Part shown: piece after piece, positions 40,968-49,338 of the stretch | How positions within the stretch are numbered: position 1 is the stretch's first letter | Layout: every line of letters starts with the position of its first letter | Assembly: GCF_005780185.1 (NCBI RefSeq) | Contig: NZ_VBUI01000002.1 | Coordinates: 124,001-188,000, forward strand | Origin: Halomonas urmiana | Lineage (GTDB): Bacteria; Pseudomonadota; Gammaproteobacteria; Pseudomonadales; Halomonadaceae | Length of the DNA: 64,000 bases | Reading direction: 5' to 3' | The notes under the pieces: generated by a model | The model's database searches: none | What the model saw: the letters and a program-made list of their open reading frames with translations, nothing else | What the model was told of the DNA's origin: nothing | Translations under genes and position numbers: made by a program

Positions 40968-41039
40968 GAGTCGGTCTATGAGTCGGTCTATGAGTCGGTC
41001 TATGAGTCGGTCTATGAGTCGGTCTATGAGTCGGTCTAT
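40968..41039. repeat. Six perfect 12-bp tandem repeats
   Basis: The unit GAGTCGGTCTAT occurs six times head to tail without a mismatch (40968, 40980, 40992, 41004, 41016, 41028). It lies between the DUF3306 gene and the polyferredoxin gene. A plus-strand frame from the ATG at 40906 to 41133 (75 aa) crosses it and would encode (SRSM)n; the opposite strand would read (DRLI)n. Perfect conservation suggests recent expansion by slippage. Confidence 0.95.
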
Positions 41040-41170
41040 CGGGATCATGGATCAGTCCTATGCATTCGACCAAGGCAGCGTTTGCGCGCCCCACGAATCC
41101 GACCAAGACTTGGACATAAGCACAAAAAAATAACAACTCGCCCACAGCACGTACGCAACCGTGAGACTGC

Positions 41171-42898
41171 ATGAAACAGCACATCGAACTGATGCCGGTC
41201 GACGATGACCGCAACCGGCACGCCAGGGAGGCCGCGCGACGTCGCGTCTCCTGGCCCGTCAATCTCAGCCCCGCCCGCGTCAGCTACCAGAGTGACGGCC
41301 ATGCCCTGATACTCGGTAACGAGCGGGATGGTCGGCGCGGAGCCCTCGCCCTTGTGGCGCGAGGTCTCGCGCCTCCCACCCTGGTCGTCACCGACCCCCT
41401 GCAGGACGATGCCGGCAGCGACGCCGCCAGTGATGAAAAGCACGAGGCGCTGCTCGCCGCGTCCGCGGATCTCGCCTGCCAGATGCTGTCGCGCGCCCAG
41501 GCACGATCACTGACCATCGACGGCTACCTGGGGCACTTCAGCGTCAGCGTACCCGACGGCGACGGCTCACTGGATATCGCCCGGGCGCTCGCCGGGCGCG
41601 CGCATTTCGACCTGATCCTCGATCTCGGCGCCACGCCGGCTCTCGCCCTCGAGCTTCCCCCGCCAGGCTACGTCGCCCTGAACTGGCGGGACACGGATCG
41701 CGACGAGCGACTCGAGGCCCTCGCCGGACTGGTCGGCGAGTTCGACAAGCCGCGCTACTTCCAGATCGACAACGACCTCTGCGCGCACGCCAGCAGTGGC
41801 AACACGGGCTGCACCCGCTGCCTGGACGTCTGCCCCGCCGATGCCGTCAAAAGCCATCAGGGCCGCATCGAGGCGTGGATCGAGATCGACCCCTTCCGCT
41901 GTCACGGCGTGGGCAGCTGCAGCAGCGCCTGTCCCACGGGCGCCATTCAGTTCCGCCTGCCGGAGACCGCCCGCCAACAGGACACCCTGATCGGCTGGCT
42001 CGCCGCCTATCGCGAGGCCGGCGGCACGGCGCCGGTGGTGCGCTTCGCCGAGGCAAGCGACCTCGCGGCCGAGGGCGAAGCGGCGGGCCATGTGCTCGAC
42101 GTGCCCCTCGAGGAGCTCGGTGCCGCCGGTCACGATCAGTGGCTGACGGCCCTGGCCGCCGGCGCCGCCGAGGTACGCATCCAATGTCATGCACGCATGC
42201 CCGAACGCCTGTCGGCCTTCATCGACGATCAGCTCACCCAGGCGCGCGCCCTGCTCACGGCCCTCGGTCACTCGCCGGCACGGATCGGCCGCCTCGCGTC
42301 CGGTGGCGCAGCGGCCCGCGACGCCCTGCCGCTCGAGCCGCCGCTGACGCAGACGCCGCCGGTATTCGAGGGCGATGGCAAGCGCGACCGCCTCAACGCC
42401 GTACTCGGGCACCTAGCGGGACTGGGCGCCCCGGACGGCCAGCGCCACCGCCTGCCGTCCGGCGCCGCCTATGGCGATATCGCGGTCGATCCTGACGCCT
42501 GCACCCTGTGCATGGCCTGTGTCTCGAACTGCCCGACCCCGGCGTTGGGCGCCGGTGGCGACCGCCCGCTGCTGAGCTTTCGCGAGGCCGACTGCGTGCA
42601 GTGCGGGCTCTGCGCCGAAGCCTGTCCGGAGCAGGCGATCACCCTGCGCCCCGGCTTCCTGGCCGATGCCCAGCGCCACGAGCGCCAGGTGCGCCACGAA
42701 GAGGACGCCTTCGCGTGCATTCGCTGCGGCAAGCCGTTCGCCACCGTCAGCACCGTCGAGACCCTCAAGGCCAAGCTCGCCGACCATCCCTACTTCGCCG
42801 GCGACGCCCTAGCCCGCCTGGAGATGTGCGAGGACTGTCGCGTCAAGGATGTCTGGCAGGACATGGCCCGCAACCCCGAATCGCAGCTGAAGGTGTGA
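41171..42898 (+). CDS. 4Fe-4S polyferredoxin of the formate dehydrogenase locus
   Basis: This 575-aa protein carries at least four [4Fe-4S] motifs in two pairs: CTRCLDVCPADAV with CHGVGSCSSACPTGAI (about residues 215-255), and CTLCMACVSNCPTPAL with CVQCGLCAEACPEQAI (about 443-495). Further cysteines follow in CIRCGKPF and CEDCRVKD. The N-terminal 190 residues resemble a nucleotide-binding or NrfC-like region without clear motif. Proteins of this kind accompany Tat-exported formate dehydrogenases and may carry electrons or aid assembly. No signal peptide is visible, so it is probably cytoplasmic. The torD-like gene follows after 4 bases. Confidence 0.8.
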   Translation: MKQHIELMPVDDDRNRHAREAARRRVSWPVNLSPARVSYQSDGHALILGNERDGRRGALALVARGLAPPTLVVTDPLQDDAGSDAASDEKHEALLAASADLACQMLSRAQARSLTIDGYLGHFSVSVPDGDGSLDIARALAGRAHFDLILDLGATPALALELPPPGYVALNWRDTDRDERLEALAGLVGEFDKPRYFQIDNDLCAHASSGNTGCTRCLDVCPADAVKSHQGRIEAWIEIDPFRCHGVGSCSSACPTGAIQFRLPETARQQDTLIGWLAAYREAGGTAPVVRFAEASDLAAEGEAAGHVLDVPLEELGAAGHDQWLTALAAGAAEVRIQCHARMPERLSAFIDDQLTQARALLTALGHSPARIGRLASGGAAARDALPLEPPLTQTPPVFEGDGKRDRLNAVLGHLAGLGAPDGQRHRLPSGAAYGDIAVDPDACTLCMACVSNCPTPALGAGGDRPLLSFREADCVQCGLCAEACPEQAITLRPGFLADAQRHERQVRHEEDAFACIRCGKPFATVSTVETLKAKLADHPYFAGDALARLEMCEDCRVKDVWQDMARNPESQLKV

Positions 42899-42902
42899 CC
42901 GC

Positions 42903-43505
42903 ATGAACGAGCTGAACGAGAGCGATGCGCTGCGGGCCGATGTCTACCGGCTGCTGGCCCGTCTGCTGCGCGAGGCCCCCGATGCCGGCCTGCTCGACTG
43001 GCTGGCCGGGCTCGAGGTCGAAGCCGATGGCACCCTGCTCGCCGAGCGCTGGGCGGCATTGATCGCCGCGGCGCGCGAGACCACCGCCGAGGCCCAGGCT
43101 CGCGCCCACTTCCGCCACCTGGTCGGGGTGGTCCAGGGCGACGTCACGCCCTATGCCTCCTGGTACCGCAATGGTGAGCTGATGGACGCGGCGCTGGTGG
43201 ACCTGCGCCGCGACCTCAAGGCGCTGGGGTTCCAGCGCGCCGAGCACAGCCGCGACCCCGAGGACCACCTCGCCGCGCTGGCGGAGGTGATGGCGATGCT
43301 GATCGAGGCGCGCTCGCCGGACGAGGCGCGCTTCTTCATGGCCCATCTCGCCCCCTGGGCCGCGGACTGCCTGGCCGACCTCGGCCGGGTCGAGACTCCC
43401 TTCCAGGCACGCCTGGGCCAACTCGGCCAGGCCTTCATCGAGCAGGAGGGCCGGCGCCTCGAGGCCGAGGCACAGCAGCATCCGGTGCGGATCGTCGAAC
43501 CCTGA
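42903..43505 (+). CDS. TorD/DmsD-family chaperone
   Basis: This 200-aa helical protein is of the TorD family of molybdoenzyme-specific chaperones, which bind the Tat signal of the apoenzyme until its cofactor is loaded. The family pattern is visible as ADVYRLLARLLREAPDAGLLDWLAG, YASWYRNGELMDAALVDLRRDL and EDHLAALAEVMAMLI. It stands directly upstream of the Tat-bearing small protein and FdhA, its likely client. Confidence 0.85.
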   Translation: MNELNESDALRADVYRLLARLLREAPDAGLLDWLAGLEVEADGTLLAERWAALIAAARETTAEAQARAHFRHLVGVVQGDVTPYASWYRNGELMDAALVDLRRDLKALGFQRAEHSRDPEDHLAALAEVMAMLIEARSPDEARFFMAHLAPWAADCLADLGRVETPFQARLGQLGQAFIEQEGRRLEAEAQQHPVRIVEP

Positions 43506-43583
43506 CGCCGCCCGATACCCGTGACAACACCATAACAATGCCCGTCACAGGGCCCGAGACAGCGAGACACAGGAGAGATCCCC

Positions 43584-43787
43584 ATGCCCAGCACACGCAA
43601 CCCGCAGCGGCGGCGTTTTCTCAAGACCCTCGGCGCCGGCACCGCGGCCGCCGGCGCGGCGGCCGCGGTCGGCCACGTCACCCTGGCCCAGGCCGATGCC
43701 AAGCCCGAGACCCCGCAGGCCGAGCCTTCCCGCGAGTATCGAGAAACGCCCCATATTCGAGCCTTCTACGCCACCCTGCGTGATTGA
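43584..43787 (+). CDS. Small Tat-signal protein of the formate dehydrogenase region
   Basis: This 67-aa protein consists of a twin-arginine signal (NPQRRRFLKTLGAGTAAAGA) and a short mature part. Small Tat-target proteins of this kind regularly precede formate dehydrogenase large-subunit genes. GGAGAGATCCCC precedes the ATG. It may be a membrane-anchored assembly factor or an electron-transfer subunit; it contains no cysteine. Confidence 0.8.
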   Translation: MPSTRNPQRRRFLKTLGAGTAAAGAAAAVGHVTLAQADAKPETPQAEPSREYRETPHIRAFYATLRD

Positions 43788-43813
43788 CGGCCCCGAGCCA
43801 GGAGAGTGATGCC

Positions 43814-46669
43814 ATGCGCTTGACACCTAAAACCGATACGCCGAGGGCCGGCGGGCTGGGCATTTCCCGTCGCCAGTTCCTCCAGCGCAGCGGGGCCACC
43901 ACCGGCGGACTGGCCGCCGCCGGCTTCATGGGCGCGCCGATGATGCAACGCGCCGAGGCGGCCGAGAAGACCGCCTGGTCCGATGCCCCGGTGGAAACGA
44001 AGCGCACCGTCTGCTCCCACTGCTCGGTGGGCTGCGGCGTCTATGCCGAGGTTCAGGAAGGCGTCTGGACCAAGCAGGAACCGGCCTTCGACCACCCCAT
44101 CAATCGCGGCGCCCACTGCGCCAAGGGCGCCTCGCTGCGCCAGCACGGCCACTCCAGCCGCCGCCTCAAGTACCCCATGAAGCTGGTCGGCGGGGAGTGG
44201 CAGCGCCTGAGCTGGGAGGACGCCATCGAGGAGATCGGCAACAAGGTGCTGGCGCTGACGGAGCAGCACGGACCCGACAGCATCTACTGGCTGGGCTCGG
44301 CCAAGTTCAACAACGAGCAGGCCTACCTGATGCGCAAGTTCGCCGCCCTGGCCGGTACCAACAACACCGATCACCAGGCGCGCATCTGTCACTCCACCAC
44401 CGTGGCCGGGGTCGCCAACACCTGGGGTTACGGAGCGATGACCAACTCGCTCAACGACATCCAGCACAGCAAGTCGATCATGTTCATCGGCTCCAATCCC
44501 TCCGAGGCGCACCCGGTGGCCATGCAGCACATCCTGCTGGCCAAGGAGAAGAGCCAGGCAGAAATCATCGTCGTCGATCCTCGCTTCACCCGCACGGCGG
44601 CCAAGGCCGACAGCTACGTGCGGATTCGTCCCGGGTCCGACGTGGCCTTCATCTGGGGCCTTTTGTGGCACATCTTCGAAAACGGCTGGGAAGATCGGGA
44701 GTACATCGACCAGCGCGTCTACGCCATGGATGAGGTGCGCGCCGAGGTCGCGACCTTCTCGCCCGAGGTGGTGGAAAACATCACCGGGGTGCCGGAAGCG
44801 ACCATGCGCGACACCGCTCGGCGTCTGGCCGAGAACCGCCCAGGCTGCATCGTCTGGTGCATGGGTGGCACCCAGCACACCACCGGCAACAACAACACCC
44901 GCGCCTACTGCATTCTCGAGTTGGCGCTGGGCAACATCGGCAAGTCCGGCGGCGGAGCGAACATCTTCCGCGGCCACGACAACGTCCAGGGTGCTACCGA
45001 CCTGGGCCTGATGTCCCACTCGCTGCCCGGCTACTATGGGCTGTCCGAGGGCGCCTGGAAGCACTGGTCCCGCGTCTGGGACCTCGACTACGAATGGCTC
45101 AAGGGTCGCTTCGACCAGGCCGAGTACACCGATGGCAAGCCGATGTACTCGAGCGGGATCACCGTCTCGCGCTGGATCGACGGTGTGCTCGAGCAGGAGG
45201 AGGACATCTCCCAGCGGACGCGCCTCAAGGCGATGTTCTACTGGGGGCACGCGGTCAACTCCCAGACGCGCGGTCCCGAGATGCAGCAGGCCATGAAGCA
45301 GCTCGAGATGATGGTCATCGTCGATCCCTACCCCACCGTGGCGGGGGTCATGCACGACCGCCAGGACGGCGTCTTCCTGCTGCCCGCCTGCACCCAGTTC
45401 GAGACCACCGGCAGCGTCACCGCCACCAACCGCTCCATACAGTGGCGCGACAAGGTGATCGAGCCGCTGTTCGAGTCCAAGCCCGACCACGAGATCATGT
45501 ACCTGCTGGCCAGGAAGCTGGGCTTCGGCGAGGAACTGGTCAAGAACTTCCAGATGAACGGCGATGAACCGCTAATCGAGGATATCACCCGGGAATTCAA
45601 CGCCGGGATGTGGACCGTCGGCTACACCGGTCAGAGTCCCGAGCGCCTCAAGGCTCACCAGCAGAACTGGCACACCTTCAGCTTCCGCGACCTCAAGGCC
45701 GAGGGCGGGCCCGCCGACGGCGACTACTACGGCCTGCCCTGGCCATGCTGGGGAACCGCCGAGATGGGGCACCCCGGCACGCCGATCCTCTACGACACCA
45801 GCAAGAAGGTCTCCGAGGGCGGCCTGACCTTCCGCGCGCGCTTCGGCATCGAACGCGATGGCGAGAACCTGCTGGCCGACGGTTCGTTCAGCGAAGGCTC
45901 CGAGCTCGAGGACGGCTACCCCGAGTTCACCGATGCCATGCTCAAGGATCTGGGCTGGTGGGACGACCTGACCGACGCGGAGAAGGCCGAGGCGGAGGGC
46001 AAGAACTGGAAGACCGACCTCTCCGGCGGCATCCAGCGCGTGGCCATCGCCCACGAGTGCGCCCCCTTCGGCAACGCCAAGGCGCGCTGCAACGTCTGGA
46101 CCTTCCCCGACCCGATCCCCAAGCACCGCGAACCGCTCTATACCAGCCGCCGTGACCTAGTGGCTGACTATCCGACCTGGCCGGACGTGGCCTCCCACTA
46201 CCGTCTGCCCACCCTCTACAAGACCATCCAGGATCGGGACGTCACCGGGGAGTACCCGATCATCCTCACCTCCGGGCGTCTGGTGGAGTACGAAGGCGGC
46301 GGCGAGGAGACGCGTTCCATGTCCTGGCTGGCCGAGCTGCAGCAGGAGATGTTCGTCGAGATCAACCCGGCACTGGCCAACGACCTGGCCATCGCCGAGG
46401 GCGACATGGTGTGGGTCGAGGGCGCCGAGGGCGGACGCGTCAGGGTCAAGGCCCTGGTCACCCCACGGGTGGCTCCCGAGGTGGTCTTCATGCCCTTCCA
46501 CTTCGGCGGCATGTTCCAGGGCGAGAGCCTGCACGATCGCTATCCAGAAGGCTCGGCCCCCTATGTGCTCGGCGAGGCGGCCAACACCGCCACCACCTAC
46601 GGCTATGACTCGGTGACCCAGATGCAGGAAACCAAGTGCACCCTGTGTCGCATCGAGAAGGCAAGCTGA
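43814..46669 (+). CDS. fdhA: Formate dehydrogenase large subunit, cysteine type
   Basis: This 951-aa bis-MGD molybdo/tungsto-enzyme oxidises formate to CO2 in the periplasm. It has a Tat signal (ISRRQFLQRSG, residues 17-27), a [4Fe-4S] motif CSHCSVGCGVYAE with a fourth Cys in GAHCAKGAS, and molybdopterin-binding domains ending in the C-terminal dinucleotide-binding domain (EINPALANDLAIAEGDMVWV). The active residue is C192 in ARICHSTTVAG, encoded by TGT, so this is the Cys rather than the selenocysteine form; no internal TGA is needed. The ATG at 43814 is preferred over the frame start at 43784, a TTG inside the previous gene. fdhB follows 10 bases after the stop. Confidence 0.93.
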   Translation: MRLTPKTDTPRAGGLGISRRQFLQRSGATTGGLAAAGFMGAPMMQRAEAAEKTAWSDAPVETKRTVCSHCSVGCGVYAEVQEGVWTKQEPAFDHPINRGAHCAKGASLRQHGHSSRRLKYPMKLVGGEWQRLSWEDAIEEIGNKVLALTEQHGPDSIYWLGSAKFNNEQAYLMRKFAALAGTNNTDHQARICHSTTVAGVANTWGYGAMTNSLNDIQHSKSIMFIGSNPSEAHPVAMQHILLAKEKSQAEIIVVDPRFTRTAAKADSYVRIRPGSDVAFIWGLLWHIFENGWEDREYIDQRVYAMDEVRAEVATFSPEVVENITGVPEATMRDTARRLAENRPGCIVWCMGGTQHTTGNNNTRAYCILELALGNIGKSGGGANIFRGHDNVQGATDLGLMSHSLPGYYGLSEGAWKHWSRVWDLDYEWLKGRFDQAEYTDGKPMYSSGITVSRWIDGVLEQEEDISQRTRLKAMFYWGHAVNSQTRGPEMQQAMKQLEMMVIVDPYPTVAGVMHDRQDGVFLLPACTQFETTGSVTATNRSIQWRDKVIEPLFESKPDHEIMYLLARKLGFGEELVKNFQMNGDEPLIEDITREFNAGMWTVGYTGQSPERLKAHQQNWHTFSFRDLKAEGGPADGDYYGLPWPCWGTAEMGHPGTPILYDTSKKVSEGGLTFRARFGIERDGENLLADGSFSEGSELEDGYPEFTDAMLKDLGWWDDLTDAEKAEAEGKNWKTDLSGGIQRVAIAHECAPFGNAKARCNVWTFPDPIPKHREPLYTSRRDLVADYPTWPDVASHYRLPTLYKTIQDRDVTGEYPIILTSGRLVEYEGGGEETRSMSWLAELQQEMFVEINPALANDLAIAEGDMVWVEGAEGGRVRVKALVTPRVAPEVVFMPFHFGGMFQGESLHDRYPEGSAPYVLGEAANTATTYGYDSVTQMQETKCTLCRIEKAS

Positions 46670-46679
46670 GGAGATCCCC

Positions 46680-47330
46680 ATGGCCACAATGAAATTCATG
46701 TGCGACGCCGAGCGCTGCATCGAGTGCAACGGCTGCGTCACCGCCTGCAAGAACGCCAACGAGGTCGAATGGGGCGTGCAGCGCCGCCGCGTGGTGACCC
46801 TCAACGACGGCGAGCCCAGCGAGGTCTCGATCTCGGTGGCCTGCATGCACTGCGACGATGCGCCCTGCATCGCCGTCTGCCCCACCGAGACCCTCTACCA
46901 GCGCGATGACGGCATCGTGCTGCACGACAAGGACCTGTGCATCGGCTGCGGCTACTGCCTCTATGCCTGCCCCTTCGGCGCGCCGCAGTTCCCGAAGCAG
47001 AACGCCTTCGGCGAGCGCGGCAAGATGGACAAGTGCACCTTCTGCGCCGGCGGGCCGGCGGAGACGAAGGAAGAGGAGTACCAGAAATACGGCGCCAACC
47101 GCATCGCCGAGGGCAAGCTGCCGCTGTGTGCCGAGATGTGCTCGACCAAGGCGCTGCTGGCCGGGGATGCCCAGGAGGTCGCCGACATCTTCCGCCAGCG
47201 CGTCGTCCAGCGCGGCCACAAGGACGGCGGCTGGTCCGGAAACCCGCGTCGCGAACAGAAACGCGCCGGCCAGGGTAACGACCTCTCCGCGGCCGACTCC
47301 CTGGCCTACGATGCCACCCAGCAGGGGTAA
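46680..47330 (+). CDS. fdhB: Formate dehydrogenase iron-sulfur subunit
   Basis: This 216-aa subunit passes electrons from FdhA to the membrane cytochrome. It has the cysteine pattern for four [4Fe-4S] clusters: CIECNGCVTACKNAN, CMHCDDAPCIAVCPT, CIGCGYCLYACPFGAP, and CTFCAGG with CAEMCSTKAL. No signal peptide is present; export would be by hitch-hiking with the Tat signal of FdhA. GAGGAGATCCCC precedes the ATG. Confidence 0.93.
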   Translation: MATMKFMCDAERCIECNGCVTACKNANEVEWGVQRRRVVTLNDGEPSEVSISVACMHCDDAPCIAVCPTETLYQRDDGIVLHDKDLCIGCGYCLYACPFGAPQFPKQNAFGERGKMDKCTFCAGGPAETKEEEYQKYGANRIAEGKLPLCAEMCSTKALLAGDAQEVADIFRQRVVQRGHKDGGWSGNPRREQKRAGQGNDLSAADSLAYDATQQG

Positions 47331-47340
47331 GGAGGCGACC

Positions 47341-48402
47341 ATGAGCATGTCGATATTGCACGTGGGGGCCGCACGACGGCTCCTGACGCTGCTGGTGCTG
47401 CTGGCCGGCCTGGTATTGTCCCAGCTGGCGCTGGCGCAGCAGGCCGATCCCGGCCGAGAGGCGGCCTTCGCCGTCCCTGCCGTGGATGCCGAGCTGTGGC
47501 GACAGGTCAAGGCGGGGGAGACCGGGCCCAACTACCGGGACTCCCGGGCCGACAGCACCTATAACCTGGTCAATGCGAGCGGCGAGACCTGGCGACAGAT
47601 CCGCGAGCGCTGGGTGTCTCCCTTCGGTGTGATCGTTGTGCTGGGCATGATTGCCGTGATCGCCCTCTTCTATCTGATGGTGGGGAGCAAGAAGCTCGAC
47701 GAACCGCGAACGGGTCGCAAGCTGCTGCGCTGGTCGCTGGTGGTCCGGTCGCTGCACTGGACGGTAGCGACGCTGTTCATCCTGCTGGCCCTCACCGGGC
47801 TCAACCTGGCCTATGGCAAGGCCGTCTTCCGTCCGATCTTCGGCGACGGTTTCTGGGCGGCGATGATGTCCGGCACCAAGCTGATCCACAACTACCTGGG
47901 GCCCTTGTTCGGCATCCTGCTGGTGATCCTGCTGCTGCGCCTGCTCAGCCACAACATCCCGAAGGCCCATGACCTGCAGTGGTTCGCCAAGGGCGGCGGC
48001 CTGGTCGGCAAGGGGCACCCCGACGCCGGCTTCGCCAATGGCGGCGAGAAGGTCTGGTACTGGCTGCTCGCCACCGCCGGCCTGGCCGTGATCGTCAGCG
48101 GGTTCGTGCTGGACTTCCCTAACTACGGGCAGGCCCGCGACACCATGCAGTGGGCCAATATCATCCACGCCGTGGGCGCCCTGGGGCTGACCGCCGTGGC
48201 CCTGGGCCATATCTACATCGGCACCCTCGGCACCGAGGGGTCGCTGGAGGGCATGACCACCGGCTACGTGGACGAGACCTGGGCCAAGGAGCATCACAAC
48301 CTCTGGTACGACGAGGTCAAGGATCAGGCGATCCCCGAGGAGCAGCTGGCCGAGAGCCGCCCGACATCCGAGGGCGACGAACCGGCACCGCGCTCCGGCT
48401 GA
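47341..48402 (+). CDS. fdhC: Formate dehydrogenase cytochrome b subunit
   Basis: This 353-aa membrane protein is the diheme cytochrome b556 (gamma) subunit, passing formate electrons to quinone. It has a cleavable-looking signal (residues 1-32), a periplasmic stretch with NLVNASGETWRQIRERWVS, and four or more transmembrane helices with heme-ligand histidines in LVVRSLHWTVATLF, MSGTKLIHNYLGPLFG, and the pair ANIIHAVGALG and VALGHIYIGTLG. GGAGGCGACC precedes the ATG. A strong terminator follows, closing the operon. Confidence 0.9.
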   Translation: MSMSILHVGAARRLLTLLVLLAGLVLSQLALAQQADPGREAAFAVPAVDAELWRQVKAGETGPNYRDSRADSTYNLVNASGETWRQIRERWVSPFGVIVVLGMIAVIALFYLMVGSKKLDEPRTGRKLLRWSLVVRSLHWTVATLFILLALTGLNLAYGKAVFRPIFGDGFWAAMMSGTKLIHNYLGPLFGILLVILLLRLLSHNIPKAHDLQWFAKGGGLVGKGHPDAGFANGGEKVWYWLLATAGLAVIVSGFVLDFPNYGQARDTMQWANIIHAVGALGLTAVALGHIYIGTLGTEGSLEGMTTGYVDETWAKEHHNLWYDEVKDQAIPEEQLAESRPTSEGDEPAPRSG

Positions 48403-48425
48403 GGCACACCCTCGCCGCATCTTCC

Positions 48426-48453
48426 GACACCGCCTGCGGGCGGTGTCTTTTTT
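48426..48453 (+). terminator. Rho-independent terminator of the fdh operon
   Basis: GACACCGCC (48426-48434) pairs with GGCGGTGTC (48439-48447) and is followed by TTTTTT. This is the most canonical terminator in the window. Confidence 0.9.
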
Positions 48454-48496
48454 GTTAAGCTGGACCGACAGACACCCCGACCACCGGAGAGAGACG

Positions 48497-48820
48497 ATGT
48501 CACATCTCGACGACACCACCCGCACCGAACTCGAGGCGGCCGCGTTTCGCCGCCTACTGCGCCATCTGGACGAGCACAAGGAGGTCCAGAACATCGACCT
48601 GATGATCCTCGCCGACTTCTGCCGCAACTGCCTCTCCAAGTGGCTAGTGGCCGCCGCGGACGAGCGGGGAGTCGAGCTGGACTACGACAGCGCCCGCGAG
48701 CACGTCTACGGCATGCCCTACGGCGAGTGGAAGGCGAAGTACCAGCAGGAGGCCACCCCCGAGCAGCAGGCGGCCTTCGCGGCGCGCCAGGCGGCCAGGC
48801 AGGAGACGCAAGGCGAATGA
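48497..48820 (+). CDS. DUF1244 protein
   Basis: This 107-aa protein of the DUF1244 family is recognised by FRRLLRHLDEHKEVQNIDLMILADFCRNCLSKW and AREHVYGMPYGEWKAKYQ. The family is widespread in proteobacteria, small and soluble, with no clear function. It overlaps moaB by four bases (ATGA), forming a DUF1244-moaB-moeA unit right after the formate dehydrogenase operon. Confidence 0.85.
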   Translation: MSHLDDTTRTELEAAAFRRLLRHLDEHKEVQNIDLMILADFCRNCLSKWLVAAADERGVELDYDSAREHVYGMPYGEWKAKYQQEATPEQQAAFAARQAARQETQGE

Positions 48821-49338
48821 GCGACGCGATGATCCCCCTCTCCGTGGCAGTGCTGACCATCTCCGATACGCGAAATGAAGAGACCGATCGCAGCGGCCAG
48901 GCCCTGATCGAGCGTCTGACGACTGCCGGCCACCGCCTGCATGAGAAGCGCATCGTGCCCGATGACGTCTATCGCATCCGCGCCGTGGTGGCGGGCTGGA
49001 TCGCCGACGGCGCGGTGCAGGTGATCCTGACCACCGGCGGTACCGGCTTCACCGGCCGCGACTCCACGCCCGAGGCGGTCTCGGTGCTGCTCGACAAGCA
49101 GATCGAGGGCTTCGGCGAACTCTTTCGCCACCTCTCCTGGCAGGAGATCGGCAGCTCCACCGTGCAGAGCCGCTGTCTCGGCGGGCTGGCCAACGCCACC
49201 GTGGTGTTCTGCCTGCCCGGCTCCACCGGTGCCTGTCGCACCGCCTGGGACGGCATCCTCGCCGAGCAGCTCGATAGCCGTCACAAGCCGTGCAACTTCG
49301 CCAATCTCGTCATCCCCGAGCGAGGCCAGCATGGATGA
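48817..49338 (+). CDS. moaB: Molybdopterin adenylyltransferase-type protein MoaB
   Basis: This 173-aa MoaB/MogA-family protein adenylates molybdopterin before molybdenum insertion. The substrate loop is VILTTGGTGFTGRDSTPEAV (about residues 68-87) and the sequence opens with LSVAVLTISDTRNEETDRSG. It overlaps both the DUF1244 stop and the moeA start, indicating tight co-expression with moeA. Placement behind fdhABC fits the demand for bis-MGD cofactor. Confidence 0.9.
   Translation: MSDAMIPLSVAVLTISDTRNEETDRSGQALIERLTTAGHRLHEKRIVPDDVYRIRAVVAGWIADGAVQVILTTGGTGFTGRDSTPEAVSVLLDKQIEGFGELFRHLSWQEIGSSTVQSRCLGGLANATVVFCLPGSTGACRTAWDGILAEQLDSRHKPCNFANLVIPERGQHG

Noticed and set aside
40968..41039. CRISPR array
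   Set aside because: The repeats are directly adjacent 12-mers without spacers, and no cas gene is near.
40800..41048. Minus-strand frame encoding (DRLI)n across the tandem repeat
   Set aside because: The repeat makes several frames open by itself; no RBS, and it runs antisense into the DUF3306 gene.
43784..43813. Upstream TTG start for the formate dehydrogenase large subunit
   Set aside because: It lies in the end of the preceding small Tat gene; the ATG at 43814 places the twin-arginine motif at a normal distance from the N-terminus.
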